Assembly: GCA_945898055.1 (NCBI GenBank)
Contig: CAMDGV010000009.1
Span: 29,232-93,231, forward strand
Source: Akkermansia muciniphila
Lineage (GTDB): Bacteria > Verrucomicrobiota > Verrucomicrobiia > Limisphaerales > UBA9464
Length of the DNA: 64,000 nt
Direction: 5' to 3'
The notes under the pieces are model-generated. The model did not search any database, was not told where the DNA came from, and saw only the letters and a program-made list of their open reading frames with translations. Of the stretch, positions 35,951 through 44,722 are shown piece by piece. Position 1 is the stretch's first letter. Each line of letters starts with the position of its first letter. The translations under genes and the position numbers were made by a program.

Positions 35951-37444
35951 TCAGGCAGAGAGGTCTCCCACCGCGGCGGCAAGGAGACTTGCTTCTGTCC
36001 AGTCAGCCACAGGCCGGACGGCGACGAGACGCCCACGATGAAAAACGCCAATGGTGTCACAGATACCGATGAGCTCGGGGAGGTAAGAACTTGCCATTAG
36101 AACGGCATTGCCATCGAGAGCCGCTTTGTCGATGTGATTGTAGATATGAACCTTGCTCCCTACATCGATGCCTCGGGTGGGTTCGTCAAGAAGCAGGACT
36201 GGGCACTGATGATAAAGGAGACGTCCAAAGGCGACCTTTTGTTGATTCCCACCGGAGAGTTCCCCTACCGGTTGGAGTTCATCGCGCGCTCGAATATCCA
36301 AGGGGTGCATCCAATCGAGCGCCATCTGCCGTTCCGCGGTTGGTCGCCAAAATCCATAGGCGACAAGCTCTCCTGGTCGGGTGATTAGAAGATTTTCAGC
36401 GACACTTCTGTTGAGGAGGAGTCCATCTTCCTTCCGGTTTTCACTCAGAAAACCGAGACCCGCATCCCAGTTTTTCTTTGGTGAAAAGCCCGTGATGTTT
36501 TGCCCGTCAAAACGAACTTCGCCCGACACAATTGTCTCAAGACCGAAGACAGATCGGAGAGTCTCCGAACGTCCGGATCCAACAAGGCCAAAGAGGCCAA
36601 AGACTTCGCCGGAGCGGAGGTTTAGAGTGACAGAATCAGGTTTAGTCTGCCCGGAAAGTACCGAAAATTTGAGAAGATCTGCGCCAAACGAGCGTGAAGA
36701 GCGTGGATAGAGTTCATCGACTTCGCGTCCGACCATGACTTGAATGAGATCGGAGTTAGCTACCTCTTTGAGCGTCCCAGTGGCCACACTACTACCGTCC
36801 CTAAGAATAGTAAAACGAGAGCAAATACGTCGAGATTCCTCGAGAAAATGGCTGACGTAGAGAATGCTGACCCCAGTTAAACGAAGACGTTCGAGGACCA
36901 AAAACAAATGTTCGGTATCGCTGTGAGTCAGACTGGACGTTGGCTCATCTAGGACGAGTAATTGAGGCTGGGTCAGGAGTGCGCGGGCAATTTCAACCAG
37001 TTGTTGTTGGGCAATAGGCAGAAGGTAAACGGGAATATCGAGGGGAATGGAATCGGCCTTGAGTTGACACAAAGCTTGGTGAGCCTGTTGGTGTTGTTTG
37101 CTCCGGTGAATCCATCCGAAGCGGGAAGGTTCTTTTCCGAGGGTGATATTCTCGGCCACCGAGAGATGCGGCACGAGACAAAGCTCTTGATGAATCATAG
37201 CCACACCCGCTTTGCGGGCGTCGAGGGGGCTAGAGGGAGTGTAAGGAACCCCATTGAGCAATAGGGCACCGGAATCGGGCGCATGAACTCCCGCTAGAAT
37301 TTTCAGCAAAGTGCTTTTCCCAGCCCCATTTTCACCGATCAGGGCATGGGATTCACCGGGCTGAAGATGCAGGCTAACCTCTCTCAGGGCTTGGGTGGCT
37401 CCGAAGGCTTTCGAGACAGTTGATAATTGGAGGCGTGGTACCAC
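35951..37444 (-). CDS. Sugar-type ABC transporter ATPase (two-domain, RbsA/MglA-like)
   Basis: 497 residues with two ABC domains. Domain 1: Walker A GENGAGKSTLLKILAG (about residues 38-53), signature region and Walker B LLVLDEPTSSL. Domain 2: degenerate Walker A GLVGSGRSETLR, signature LSGGNQQKVAFGRLL and Walker B VLLLDEPTRGID. This is the usual form of pentose/hexose importers, where both domains sit in one chain. No permease or substrate-binding gene is in the neighbourhood on either side, so the transported sugar and partners are unknown. It lies downstream of the HtrA gene and converges on the response regulator. Confidence 0.9.
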   Translation of the reverse strand: MVPRLQLSTVSKAFGATQALREVSLHLQPGESHALIGENGAGKSTLLKILAGVHAPDSGALLLNGVPYTPSSPLDARKAGVAMIHQELCLVPHLSVAENITLGKEPSRFGWIHRSKQHQQAHQALCQLKADSIPLDIPVYLLPIAQQQLVEIARALLTQPQLLVLDEPTSSLTHSDTEHLFLVLERLRLTGVSILYVSHFLEESRRICSRFTILRDGSSVATGTLKEVANSDLIQVMVGREVDELYPRSSRSFGADLLKFSVLSGQTKPDSVTLNLRSGEVFGLFGLVGSGRSETLRSVFGLETIVSGEVRFDGQNITGFSPKKNWDAGLGFLSENRKEDGLLLNRSVAENLLITRPGELVAYGFWRPTAERQMALDWMHPLDIRARDELQPVGELSGGNQQKVAFGRLLYHQCPVLLLDEPTRGIDVGSKVHIYNHIDKAALDGNAVLMASSYLPELIGICDTIGVFHRGRLVAVRPVADWTEASLLAAAVGDLSA

Positions 37445-37556
37445 TCGAGTTTTAGGTAGACTAGATCTTCAGACGTTTCAGCGAATTGCTCCTGATGATT
37501 CAGCGGTCTGTGCAATGTGCAAGCTGAGGATTTGGTTCGAAGAAGGAGCCAAAAAC

Positions 37557-37577
37557 AGAACCGCCCGGTGCGGTTCT
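37557..37577 (-). terminator. Terminator after the HtrA protease gene
   Basis: 8-bp stem AGAACCGC/GCGGTTCT with a 5-nt loop; on the minus strand it is followed by GTTTTTGG. It starts 24 bp after the protease stop and may also act on the plus strand (followed by AGTTTTC). Confidence 0.85.
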
Positions 37578-37600
37578 AGTTTTCAATTACCCATTGTGCT

Positions 37601-39103
37601 TTAATGAGTCGCTGTTTCATCCACGACCAAGAAGCGAGTTCCGTTTCGGTCCCAGATTTTAATCAAGGTCGCAGTGTCGGTCGAATTTTCGCTCATTCGC
37701 ACCGCCCCAGCAGCGTCTTTGACTGGTTCACGATTGATTTCAAGAAGGACATTCCCGGGGCGAAGTCCGGCGAGATGGGACGCCGAGTTCTGTTCCACGT
37801 CGGTCACTAGAGCACCCGTGACCGAGTTAGGTAGAGACGCCTGTCGCCTGATGGTTTGAGATAGATCGGTGACACCCACTCCGTTCAAGGTTCCAGATTG
37901 CGGGGCGGGCTCATTTTGACCAACCTTTGGGGAGACGTCTTCTTGGTCAGACTGTTCCAAGACAGTGATTCGAAGGGATTGGCTCTTGCCCTGACGCAGT
38001 AGTTTGATCGGGACAGTAGAACCGGACTCGGTTCGACCGACCGCGAGATGAAGTTGGCGACTATCGGCGATAGGGTGTCCGTTGAATTCCACGATGACAT
38101 CGCCGCTTTCGATGCCCGCCTTAGCAGCAGCACTGCGTGGGATGACATCACCAATGAGAGCACCCCGAGCGAGGCCTAAATCGAGGCGTTTGGCCAGAGG
38201 CGGCGTCAGGTCTTGGATACGGACACCGATTTGGCCACGAACCACCCGACCGTCTTTGATGATAGAGCGCAACACTTCGCGGGCCAGGTTCGATGGAATG
38301 GCAAATCCAATCCCCTGATTTCCTCCGGTCCGACTGAGAATAGCGGTATTAATGCCGAGGAGACGTCCTTGGGCGTCCACGAGTGCCCCACCAGAATTAC
38401 CGGGATTGATCGCGGCATCAGTCTGCAAGAAATCTTCGTAATCGAGACCGAGCGTGGCACGTCCCTTGGCACTGAGAATTCCAGTTGTTACCGTTCCACC
38501 AAGCCCGAAAGGATTGCCCACAGCAAGCACGAGGTCGCCCACCTCGGCTTCGTCGCTATCGGCAAAATTAAGATAGGGAAATTGGCTGCCAGAAATTTTA
38601 ATCACCGCGAGATCTGTTTTCGGATCCGTGCCGATCACCTGAGCCGTTGACTCAGTACCGTCGGTAAGTTGAACCTTCACCGAGTCGGCTCCATCCACCA
38701 CGTGGTTGTTCGTCAAAATATACCCATCGTTGCTCACTAGCACACCCGATCCAATTCCCTGTTGACCTGGGGAACGGGGAAGATGACCCCGAGTATCCCC
38801 AAAAAAGAGGTGTCGTTGAGGGTCGATTAGTTCGGATCTGCGTGAGTGAGACGAGCTGTAAATTTTTGCGACGGCAGGTAGGACTTGTTTCACCACTGGA
38901 GCAAAGCTCATTCCGAAACGGGACTCTTTCGGTTCCGCTTGGGTTTTGGGCAAAGAACTCGCTGTTTCATTTTTAGGGTTATATGCGGTGAGAGCAGGTA
39001 TACTGCCGAGAAAAAGTCCGAGAGCCGCGAGCGTAAATAATGGCCAACGGGCGGTTACACTTTTGGGGGAGGTCGTTTGAGGTAGGAGGGAATTGTGGGT
39101 CAT
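37601..39103 (-). CDS. DegP/HtrA-type periplasmic serine protease
   Basis: 500 residues: an N-terminal hydrophobic anchor or signal (about residues 21-40, PLFTLAALGLFLGSIPALTA), a trypsin-like domain with catalytic His in ILTNNHVVDG (about 134), Asp in KTDLAVIKI (about 163) and Ser in INPGNSGGALVD (about 238), and two PDZ domains (KAGIESGDVIVEFNGHPIAD and LAGLRPGNVLLEINREPVKD). It degrades or refolds damaged envelope proteins. The triad is complete. A strong hairpin terminator follows the gene. Confidence 0.95.
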   Translation of the reverse strand: MTHNSLLPQTTSPKSVTARWPLFTLAALGLFLGSIPALTAYNPKNETASSLPKTQAEPKESRFGMSFAPVVKQVLPAVAKIYSSSHSRRSELIDPQRHLFFGDTRGHLPRSPGQQGIGSGVLVSNDGYILTNNHVVDGADSVKVQLTDGTESTAQVIGTDPKTDLAVIKISGSQFPYLNFADSDEAEVGDLVLAVGNPFGLGGTVTTGILSAKGRATLGLDYEDFLQTDAAINPGNSGGALVDAQGRLLGINTAILSRTGGNQGIGFAIPSNLAREVLRSIIKDGRVVRGQIGVRIQDLTPPLAKRLDLGLARGALIGDVIPRSAAAKAGIESGDVIVEFNGHPIADSRQLHLAVGRTESGSTVPIKLLRQGKSQSLRITVLEQSDQEDVSPKVGQNEPAPQSGTLNGVGVTDLSQTIRRQASLPNSVTGALVTDVEQNSASHLAGLRPGNVLLEINREPVKDAAGAVRMSENSTDTATLIKIWDRNGTRFLVVDETATH

Positions 39104-39230
39104 TGTGATTCAGTCCCGACTGGGAATTCTTCCGAGTCGTAGAAAGCAATTAAACAATGCCCACCGGAGGTGGCTGGGACCTTTCCTCTAGATTACAGAA
39201 ATGTCATAAAGGATTTAGCTTATCGCGCCG

Positions 39231-40481
39231 TTACTCTTCGTCTGGTTCGGGAAGCCAACGGGCGAGGAGTGCTGCTGGGCCGAAGAGTATTGCTGCATAG
39301 AGAAGCGCCTGCCGAACATCACCGACTTTAGTGAAAAGCCCGAAGAAAACTGTCCCGCCTGCGGCAACCAGTCGCCCCATATTGTAGCAGAAGCCGGCAC
39401 CCGTTGTGCGGAGCAGGGTTGGGAAAAGGGGAGGTAGACACATGGTGAATAAGCCAAAGACACCTTGGCAGGCGCCAATAAGAAAGAAGGCACCCAGAAG
39501 AGTAGAATGGCTCAGTGGTTCTCGAAAAGTAGCCCACATAACGGCCCCGTAGAGGAGACAAAATGTGATGATTGTGCGTCGATATCCGATCCGACGGGCG
39601 GCGACGGCAGCGGCGTAATTTCCAACAATTGATCCGATCATCAGAACGACTAAAGCGACCACCGCAGCTCGGTTTTGGCCGGCAGCGCTGAGATCTCGAA
39701 CCTCGGGAAGATCTCTAATATATTTCTGCTGCCAGAACATAAAGGTCCAATGCGCAGTCAGAGAGACCCCACAAATGGCTAGAACGATCCAAGTGGTGCG
39801 GGCGACCGGTCGACGGAAGAGATCAGAAATGGGGGGCGGCTTGGCGGTACTGGCTCGAGCGGTGTGCCATTCTTCCGTCTCGGGTACGGCGCGACGAATC
39901 CAAAGAACAATGAGAGCGGGAAAAACGCCCACCAGAAAAATGTAACGAGGTTCCGAATTTTCAAAGAGATAACCAAAGAAACAGGCCAGTAAAACTCCCA
40001 TATTTACGGCGGTCTGAAGAGTTGCAGCGATCCATGGCCGCCAACGTTTAGGCCAGGTTTCAGAAAGCAATGAAGCGCCGACAGCCCATTCCCCGCCAAT
40101 CCCTAAAGCCGAAAGAAACCGGAAAATAAGCAGGTGCCACCATTCGGTTGAAATGGCGGAAAGTCCGGTGAATCCGGCATAACAGAGGATGGTGAGACAC
40201 AGAGCACGACTGCGTCCCATCAGGTCTCCTATTCGACCGAAGAAAGCCCCACCGAGAGCCCAACCAACGAGGAAGGCAGCATTGATGAGAGCCCCCTTTT
40301 CGCCGACTTCTTTATCGGTACGCGATAAGTGGAGTAGTTGGGCGACGAACGGTGTGGCTACCAGCGTGTAAATATGCATGTCCAGACCGTCAAACATCCA
40401 GCCGAGCCAAGCAGCGAGTCCTGATTTTTTCTGTTGAGACGTGAGATCACGCAGACGAATAGAATTTGTGGGACTGGGCAT
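39231..40481 (-). CDS. MFS transporter (sugar/aromatic acid:H+ symporter-like)
   Basis: 416 residues, 12 predicted membrane segments. Conserved MFS loop motifs are visible: FFGRIGDLMGRSRALCL (motif A between TM2 and TM3) and FLSALGIGGEWAVGASLLSE (TM4-5, typical of the AAHS/sugar porter groups); AARRIGYRRT is the second motif A. The N-terminal WMFDGLDMHIYTLV resembles aromatic-acid/H+ symporters. The substrate cannot be told from the sequence. Divergent from the pstC-like gene. Confidence 0.85.
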   Translation of the reverse strand: MPSPTNSIRLRDLTSQQKKSGLAAWLGWMFDGLDMHIYTLVATPFVAQLLHLSRTDKEVGEKGALINAAFLVGWALGGAFFGRIGDLMGRSRALCLTILCYAGFTGLSAISTEWWHLLIFRFLSALGIGGEWAVGASLLSETWPKRWRPWIAATLQTAVNMGVLLACFFGYLFENSEPRYIFLVGVFPALIVLWIRRAVPETEEWHTARASTAKPPPISDLFRRPVARTTWIVLAICGVSLTAHWTFMFWQQKYIRDLPEVRDLSAAGQNRAAVVALVVLMIGSIVGNYAAAVAARRIGYRRTIITFCLLYGAVMWATFREPLSHSTLLGAFFLIGACQGVFGLFTMCLPPLFPTLLRTTGAGFCYNMGRLVAAGGTVFFGLFTKVGDVRQALLYAAILFGPAALLARWLPEPDEE

Positions 40482-40645
40482 GCAAGGGAGTTGAAGGCAA
40501 AAGACGTTTGAATGCGATAAGATGTGCGGATAAAATGTGATGGGTTGAAGGACGCGTTGCTCTTCTAAATGGAGACGCTTCCCTCCTGCCCCCTTCTCGT
40601 GGGAGTCTTCGCCCGCCGATTAGATTCGGTTGACTAGAAAGGCTG

Positions 40646-41668
40646 ATGATACCTTTGAGAAAAAATACCGTGAAGACCGGCAATACGTGGCCGCCTCTAG
40701 TGGGGCGCCGAGTATCGTGGGGCCAAAGCAGATGGGAGTGGATGCTCGAGACTCTAGTACAATGGGTCGTTTTTGCTTCGGGCCTCAGTGTGCTTCTGGT
40801 AGCCCTCTTTCTTCTATGGGAAGCAAGTCCCATGATCGGCGTACCCTCAGAGAGCCCAGAACAGCGTGGAACGGCGCCCTTAGAAATTGATAACACTCGG
40901 CATAAATCCGAGAATATCCCTCGCCATTCAGAGGTGGGCTGGAGTCCTGCTGGGGCCCCCCGTCTGCACATTTTTTGGCCCCTCCTGCTCGAGAGTCTAA
41001 AGGTGACGAGCATTGCCATTTCTGTTGCGATGCCTTTGGCCTTTGCAACCGCCCTGTCTGTCTCGCACTTAGGATTTCGCCGGCATCGACGATGGGCTAA
41101 GCCGGTTCTTGAAATGTTGGCGAGTGCGCCAAGTGTGATCGTTGGAGCATTGGCCTTGATCGTCATTGCTCCGTGGGTTGAAAAAATGACCGGCTCACCT
41201 TTTCGATTAAATGCAACGGTAGCGGGATTGGCCCTGGGATTGGCGACCGTGCCCGTCTTATTTTTATTGGCGGAAGATGCCATGAGTGCTGTGCCTGCAG
41301 ATTTGATCCGCGCCGCACTCGGGTTAGGGGCGACTCCCTGGCAGGTGGCTTGCAAGGTGGTGCTTCCAATCACTGCCCCGAGTCTCTTGGCCGCAGTTCT
41401 GACTAGCTCTACTCGGGCCTTGGGAGAAACGATGCTCGTTTTGATGTTCTGTGGAAGCATCCCGCTGAGCGGGTGGAACCTTCTGACTCCGGTGCGGACC
41501 TTAACCTCAACCTTGGCGGAAGAAATTGGCGAAAACACCCTCACTGGGCCTCATTCTCAGATGCTTTGTATGATGGGACTCATCCTCTTTGTTGTGACGT
41601 CGACCCTTACTGGGCTAGTTCATTGGTTGGTTCGTAGAACTCAACGACGCTTGCGGGAAGGATCATGA
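40646..41668 (+). CDS. pstC: Phosphate ABC transporter permease PstC-like
   Basis: 340 residues, about six to seven membrane helices. A first helix (VQWVVFASGLSVLLVALFL) is followed by a long loop, then the BPD permease domain with the EAA-like coupling loop SAVPADLIRAALGLGATPWQ and the PstC hallmark STRALGETMLVLMFCGSIPL. Phosphate specificity is inferred from the PstB homologue downstream. The stop overlaps the start of a 57-codon ORF by 4 nt. No pstA or pstS is present in the window. An opposite-strand ORF over this region is a shadow. Confidence 0.85.
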   Translation: MIPLRKNTVKTGNTWPPLVGRRVSWGQSRWEWMLETLVQWVVFASGLSVLLVALFLLWEASPMIGVPSESPEQRGTAPLEIDNTRHKSENIPRHSEVGWSPAGAPRLHIFWPLLLESLKVTSIAISVAMPLAFATALSVSHLGFRRHRRWAKPVLEMLASAPSVIVGALALIVIAPWVEKMTGSPFRLNATVAGLALGLATVPVLFLLAEDAMSAVPADLIRAALGLGATPWQVACKVVLPITAPSLLAAVLTSSTRALGETMLVLMFCGSIPLSGWNLLTPVRTLTSTLAEEIGENTLTGPHSQMLCMMGLILFVVTSTLTGLVHWLVRRTQRRLREGS

Positions 41669-41838
41669 AATCCGTTTGTCTCTCACAGATTCCTCGTGTT
41701 GGGACCTCAGCGATCACCGTGGGTTTGCCGAGTTTTTCTAATCCCTCTTTAGGTGAGCCCAGCCGGAGTTTTGACCTGTGGTTTAAAACTAGTGGCAGTG
41801 ATTTTACGAACTTATCCGAGCACCCTGAGCGGTTTTGA
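41665..41838 (+). CDS. Small ORF in the usual place of pstA
   Basis: 57 codons starting in an ATGA overlap with the pstC-like stop and ending 12 bp before the pstB start. The product (MKSVCLSQIPRVGTSAITVG at its N-terminus) has no membrane helix and does not resemble PstA. It may be a small real protein, the scar of a lost pstA, or chance. Confidence 0.3.
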   Translation: MKSVCLSQIPRVGTSAITVGLPSFSNPSLGEPSRSFDLWFKTSGSDFTNLSEHPERF

Positions 41839-41850
41839 TCTAAGAATTAT

Positions 41851-42633
41851 ATGAAATCAGCCTTTGGAGACGAATTACTGCCTGCGGCCATTGAAACGCG
41901 CGATCTAAGTCTTTGGTATGGAAATAAACAGGCTTTATCTTCGGTAACCCTGATCCTTCCCGAAAAACGGATAACCTCTTTAATTGGGGCAAATGGGTGC
42001 GGAAAAAGCAGCCTTTTGAAGTGTTTCAATCGGATGACTGATTTGATTCCCAGTGCGCGAGTCAAGGGTGAGTGTCTCATTTTTGGGACGAATGTCTGGG
42101 GGACAAAAGTGGATGTCGCCGACTTGAGACGCCGGGTGGGCTTTGTTTTTCAGAAAACGATCCCGTTTCCAAAATCGGTGTTTGAGAATGTGGCGTTTGG
42201 ATTGCGTTTGGCTGGAGTCGTCGACCGAGATGAATTGGAAGGGAGAGTGGAGACAGCCTTGGTTCGTTCGGCGCTCTGGGAAGAAGTCCGAGACCAGTTG
42301 CATAGCTCGGCGGGGAGTCTTTCTGGCGGCCAACAACAGAGGTTGGGTCTAGCAAGGTCCATTGCGGTTGACCCGCAGATCTTGTTGATGGACAAACCAA
42401 CCCTTGCTTTAGATCCGATCTCAACCGGCCTGATTGAAGATGTAATTCTTGAATTCAAGAAGACCTGCACGGTGGTAGTAGCAACCCACTCTCTGCAACA
42501 AGCGGCACGGATTTCAGATTTCACTCTTTTCTTTCATCAAGGCGCTCTGGTTGAAATGAATCGGACTGAAATTTTTTTTGCCAGTCCAGCGGATCGTCGG
42601 TCCGAAGATTATCTCAATTGTCGATTCGATTAG
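41851..42633 (+). CDS. pstB: Phosphate ABC transporter ATPase PstB-like (altered Walker B)
   Basis: 260 residues, about the length of PstB, with the family's tell-tale phosphate-importer segments: ETRDLSLWYGNKQALSSVTL, Walker A GANGCGKSSLLKCFNRM, VGFVFQKTIPFPKSVFENV, signature SLSGGQQQRLGLARSI and H-loop VVVATHSLQQAARISDFTLF. The Walker B segment reads LLMDKPTLALDP: the catalytic Glu of the DEP motif is Lys (residue 182, codon AAA at 42394-42396). That substitution normally abolishes ATP hydrolysis, so the protein may be inactive, or the base may be a sequencing or assembly error. It is the last gene of the pstC-ORF-pstB cluster. Confidence 0.88.
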   Translation: MKSAFGDELLPAAIETRDLSLWYGNKQALSSVTLILPEKRITSLIGANGCGKSSLLKCFNRMTDLIPSARVKGECLIFGTNVWGTKVDVADLRRRVGFVFQKTIPFPKSVFENVAFGLRLAGVVDRDELEGRVETALVRSALWEEVRDQLHSSAGSLSGGQQQRLGLARSIAVDPQILLMDKPTLALDPISTGLIEDVILEFKKTCTVVVATHSLQQAARISDFTLFFHQGALVEMNRTEIFFASPADRRSEDYLNCRFD

Positions 42634-43018
42634 CTCGATTCCTCGCTTCTGCCGGCGGAACCAAAATTGAGAGAGGCGAAGCTTACCGACGATGCAGTTA
42701 AGCAAAGTGACGAGATAGCGGTTTAAGAGTGTTACTTCGGTAAGTGCCCTTAAAATCCAAACAATCTAAGAGAACGGTTGGGTGTGAAATCCGAATGAGC
42801 CTCGTTTTCCACGGATTATGACCCGTTCTTGAGTTTTTTGAGTCACGCTTCCCGAAGTAATTCGATGCCCACCGTGAACGTTTCAAATCAAGAAATTGCT
42901 CGTGACTGGACCATAAACATTGATGTGGTAGGGTCCTACCAGTGCGTGGCTAAACCTGTCAGTCGCTGGGGCTAGACGACGTCGACAAACCCTGTAGGAT
43001 TAGTGACCTCTTAATTTT
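42634..43018. other. Intergenic region upstream of a pseudopilin-type gene
   Basis: 385 bp between pstB and the next plus-strand gene. I found no ORF of note. It contains a perfect 7-bp inverted repeat TGGTAGG-GT-CCTACCA at 42926-42941, about 80 bp before the next start codon (operator candidate, unproven). No clear promoter hexamers were recognised. Confidence 0.45.
42926..42941. promoter_or_regulatory. Perfect palindrome, possible operator
   Basis: 7-bp arms TGGTAGG and CCTACCA around a GT centre, 77 bp upstream of the GTG start of the pseudopilin-type gene. The size and symmetry fit a dimeric regulator site, but no regulator is known. Confidence 0.25.
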
Positions 43019-43879
43019 GTGTCGTTCATTTACGGAAATCAGAATCAAAGACGTTCCATCAATCAGGTGGCGTCTAGCGGTTTTACCTTGATCGAATTGC
43101 TGGTCACGGTGGGAATCATCGCGCTTTTAGCCGGAATGTTACTGCCTGCAATGGGCAAGGCCCGCTATCGCGCGGCGCAAGTCAATGAGATGTCCGCAAC
43201 GCGCCAAGTCCTTTTAGCTTGGCGTGTTTATGCTGAAGACAGCGGGGATTCAGTGCTTCCTGGGTATCGCTACGGGTTCGAAGCTCACGATTTTCGGGGC
43301 AACCCAGTTACTCACCCCATCAATGCCCGCTATCCATGGAGATTAGCTCCTTATTTAGGGCAGAATTTCGATATTCTCTACGTAAACGAAAACCGCCAGA
43401 CACTCGATGCCTTCCGTCGTATGGCAGATCCAAATCTCGCCATCTATGCAGCCTCTGTCTTTCCTTCCTTGGGAATTAATTCGGTTTTTGTGGGCGGTGA
43501 CGACCTTGAACTCCCTCCGACCGACCGCGCGTTGGATCAATTCGGCCGCTTCTGCGTTCTGAAGATCGCCGAAATACAACGTCCGTCTGAACTGATTACT
43601 TTTTGTTCAGCACGGGGCCCTTTTGAGGGAAAAGTAGTACCCGGATTCTACGTGGTGAAACCACCCTACCTCAATGCTCGACGATGGGCCGTTGATTGGA
43701 ATCCCGACGACGGCCCCGAGGCTTGGGGGAATGTTCATCCACGCTATAGCTTAAAAGCGGTGTCGGGTTTTTCTGACGGACACGTCGAGAATATCGATCG
43801 ACGTCGTCTTCAGGATATGCGGCACTGGGCTAATCTTGCGGATCGCTCTGACTGGACCCTTCGAGCACGGGGGCCCTGA
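43019..43879 (+). CDS. Pseudopilin-type protein
   Basis: 286 residues, GTG start. The prepilin segment [21 protein letters not shown] (cleavage after Gly near residue 21) is preceded by a 20-residue charged leader. The remainder is a globular domain ending with HPRYSLKAVSGFSDGHVENI, a DG-containing end related to, but not exactly, the H-x9-DG motif of its two paralogues in this window. Likely inserted into the inner membrane by pilus-type machinery; its partner is unknown. It precedes the envelope-sugar cluster. Confidence 0.87.
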   Translation: MSFIYGNQNQRRSINQVASSGFTLIELLVTVGIIALLAGMLLPAMGKARYRAAQVNEMSATRQVLLAWRVYAEDSGDSVLPGYRYGFEAHDFRGNPVTHPINARYPWRLAPYLGQNFDILYVNENRQTLDAFRRMADPNLAIYAASVFPSLGINSVFVGGDDLELPPTDRALDQFGRFCVLKIAEIQRPSELITFCSARGPFEGKVVPGFYVVKPPYLNARRWAVDWNPDDGPEAWGNVHPRYSLKAVSGFSDGHVENIDRRRLQDMRHWANLADRSDWTLRARGP

Positions 43880-43899
43880 GAGCAATTGAGTTCCCACCA

Positions 43900-44703
43900 A
43901 TGCACGAAACTCTGCCAATTTCCGTCTATTTCGTCTCTGGAGCTGAAGCTCACCGGATCGGAGCCGCCCTCAAAAGTGTTCATCCTTGGGCGATGGAAAT
44001 CGTGGTGATTCTCCAACACGACGTCACTGATGGAACCGAAGAACTGGCTCGAAGTTATGGCGCCCAAGTTTTTCGAGAACCTTGGAAGGGTTTCATCGGA
44101 CAGAAGGCTTCGGCCTTAGTTAAAACTAGTTCACTGTGGACTCTCAATTTAGACGCAGACGAGGTTATCTCGACAGAGCTTCACGCCGAAATTGCGCGAG
44201 CCATCTCCACTGCTGGTCCGGCAATCGGAGCCTTTAGTTTCCCGCGCTGCACCCAGTTTTTAGGCCGCTGGATTCGGCACGGCGACTGGTATCCAGACCG
44301 AGTCATCCGATTAGCCCGCAAAGATCGGGTTCACTGGGGTGGCGAGGAACCTCACGCACGTCTAGAAGTGAAGGGTCAGATCAGTCGACTCAAGGCCGAT
44401 CTACTGCACTACAGCAACGAAAGTATTAGCCGACAGATCGCCAAAATTGGGCCCTACAGCAGCGCGTTCGTCGAAGCGTCAAAAAAATCGGGCCGCCGAG
44501 CTCGCTGGATAGATTTACTCTTTCGACCCGCGTGGCGCTTTATTCGAGGTTATCTGCTAAAAAGGGGATTTCTCGACGGACTTCCCGGTTACTACATCGC
44601 TTGGGCTAATGCGTTTACCGTTGCGACTCGCTATACAATGCTACGCACAATTGAACAAGACCCTGTCCCCAAAGGGATAAGCTCAGAGCACAAGCCTCTT
44701 TAA
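43900..44703 (+). CDS. Glycosyltransferase family 2 (LPS core type)
   Basis: 267 residues, 20 bp after the pseudopilin-type gene. A GT-A fold is indicated by the N-terminal ISVYFVSGAEAHRIGAAL, the donor-binding SYGAQVFREPW and the DxD motif WTLNLDADEVIS. It resembles WaaE/KdtX-like transferases that add sugars to lipopolysaccharide core, but the acceptor is unknown. The C-terminal hydrophobic region contains a conserved Arg-rich stretch (SKKSGRRARWIDLLFR) that may associate with the membrane. Confidence 0.85.
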   Translation: MHETLPISVYFVSGAEAHRIGAALKSVHPWAMEIVVILQHDVTDGTEELARSYGAQVFREPWKGFIGQKASALVKTSSLWTLNLDADEVISTELHAEIARAISTAGPAIGAFSFPRCTQFLGRWIRHGDWYPDRVIRLARKDRVHWGGEEPHARLEVKGQISRLKADLLHYSNESISRQIAKIGPYSSAFVEASKKSGRRARWIDLLFRPAWRFIRGYLLKRGFLDGLPGYYIAWANAFTVATRYTMLRTIEQDPVPKGISSEHKPL

Positions 44704-44722
44704 TCAAGCATCGTACCGGTCA

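Noticed and set aside
35920..35952. GACCCTC/GAGGGTC inverted repeat between the response regulator and the ABC ATPase
   Set aside because: No T-run follows on either strand, so intrinsic termination is not supported.
40447..41544. Long minus-strand open frame (365 codons) over the pstC-like gene
   Set aside because: Its product is low-complexity and Arg/Thr/Ser-rich with no domain; it is the antisense shadow of a well-supported permease gene.
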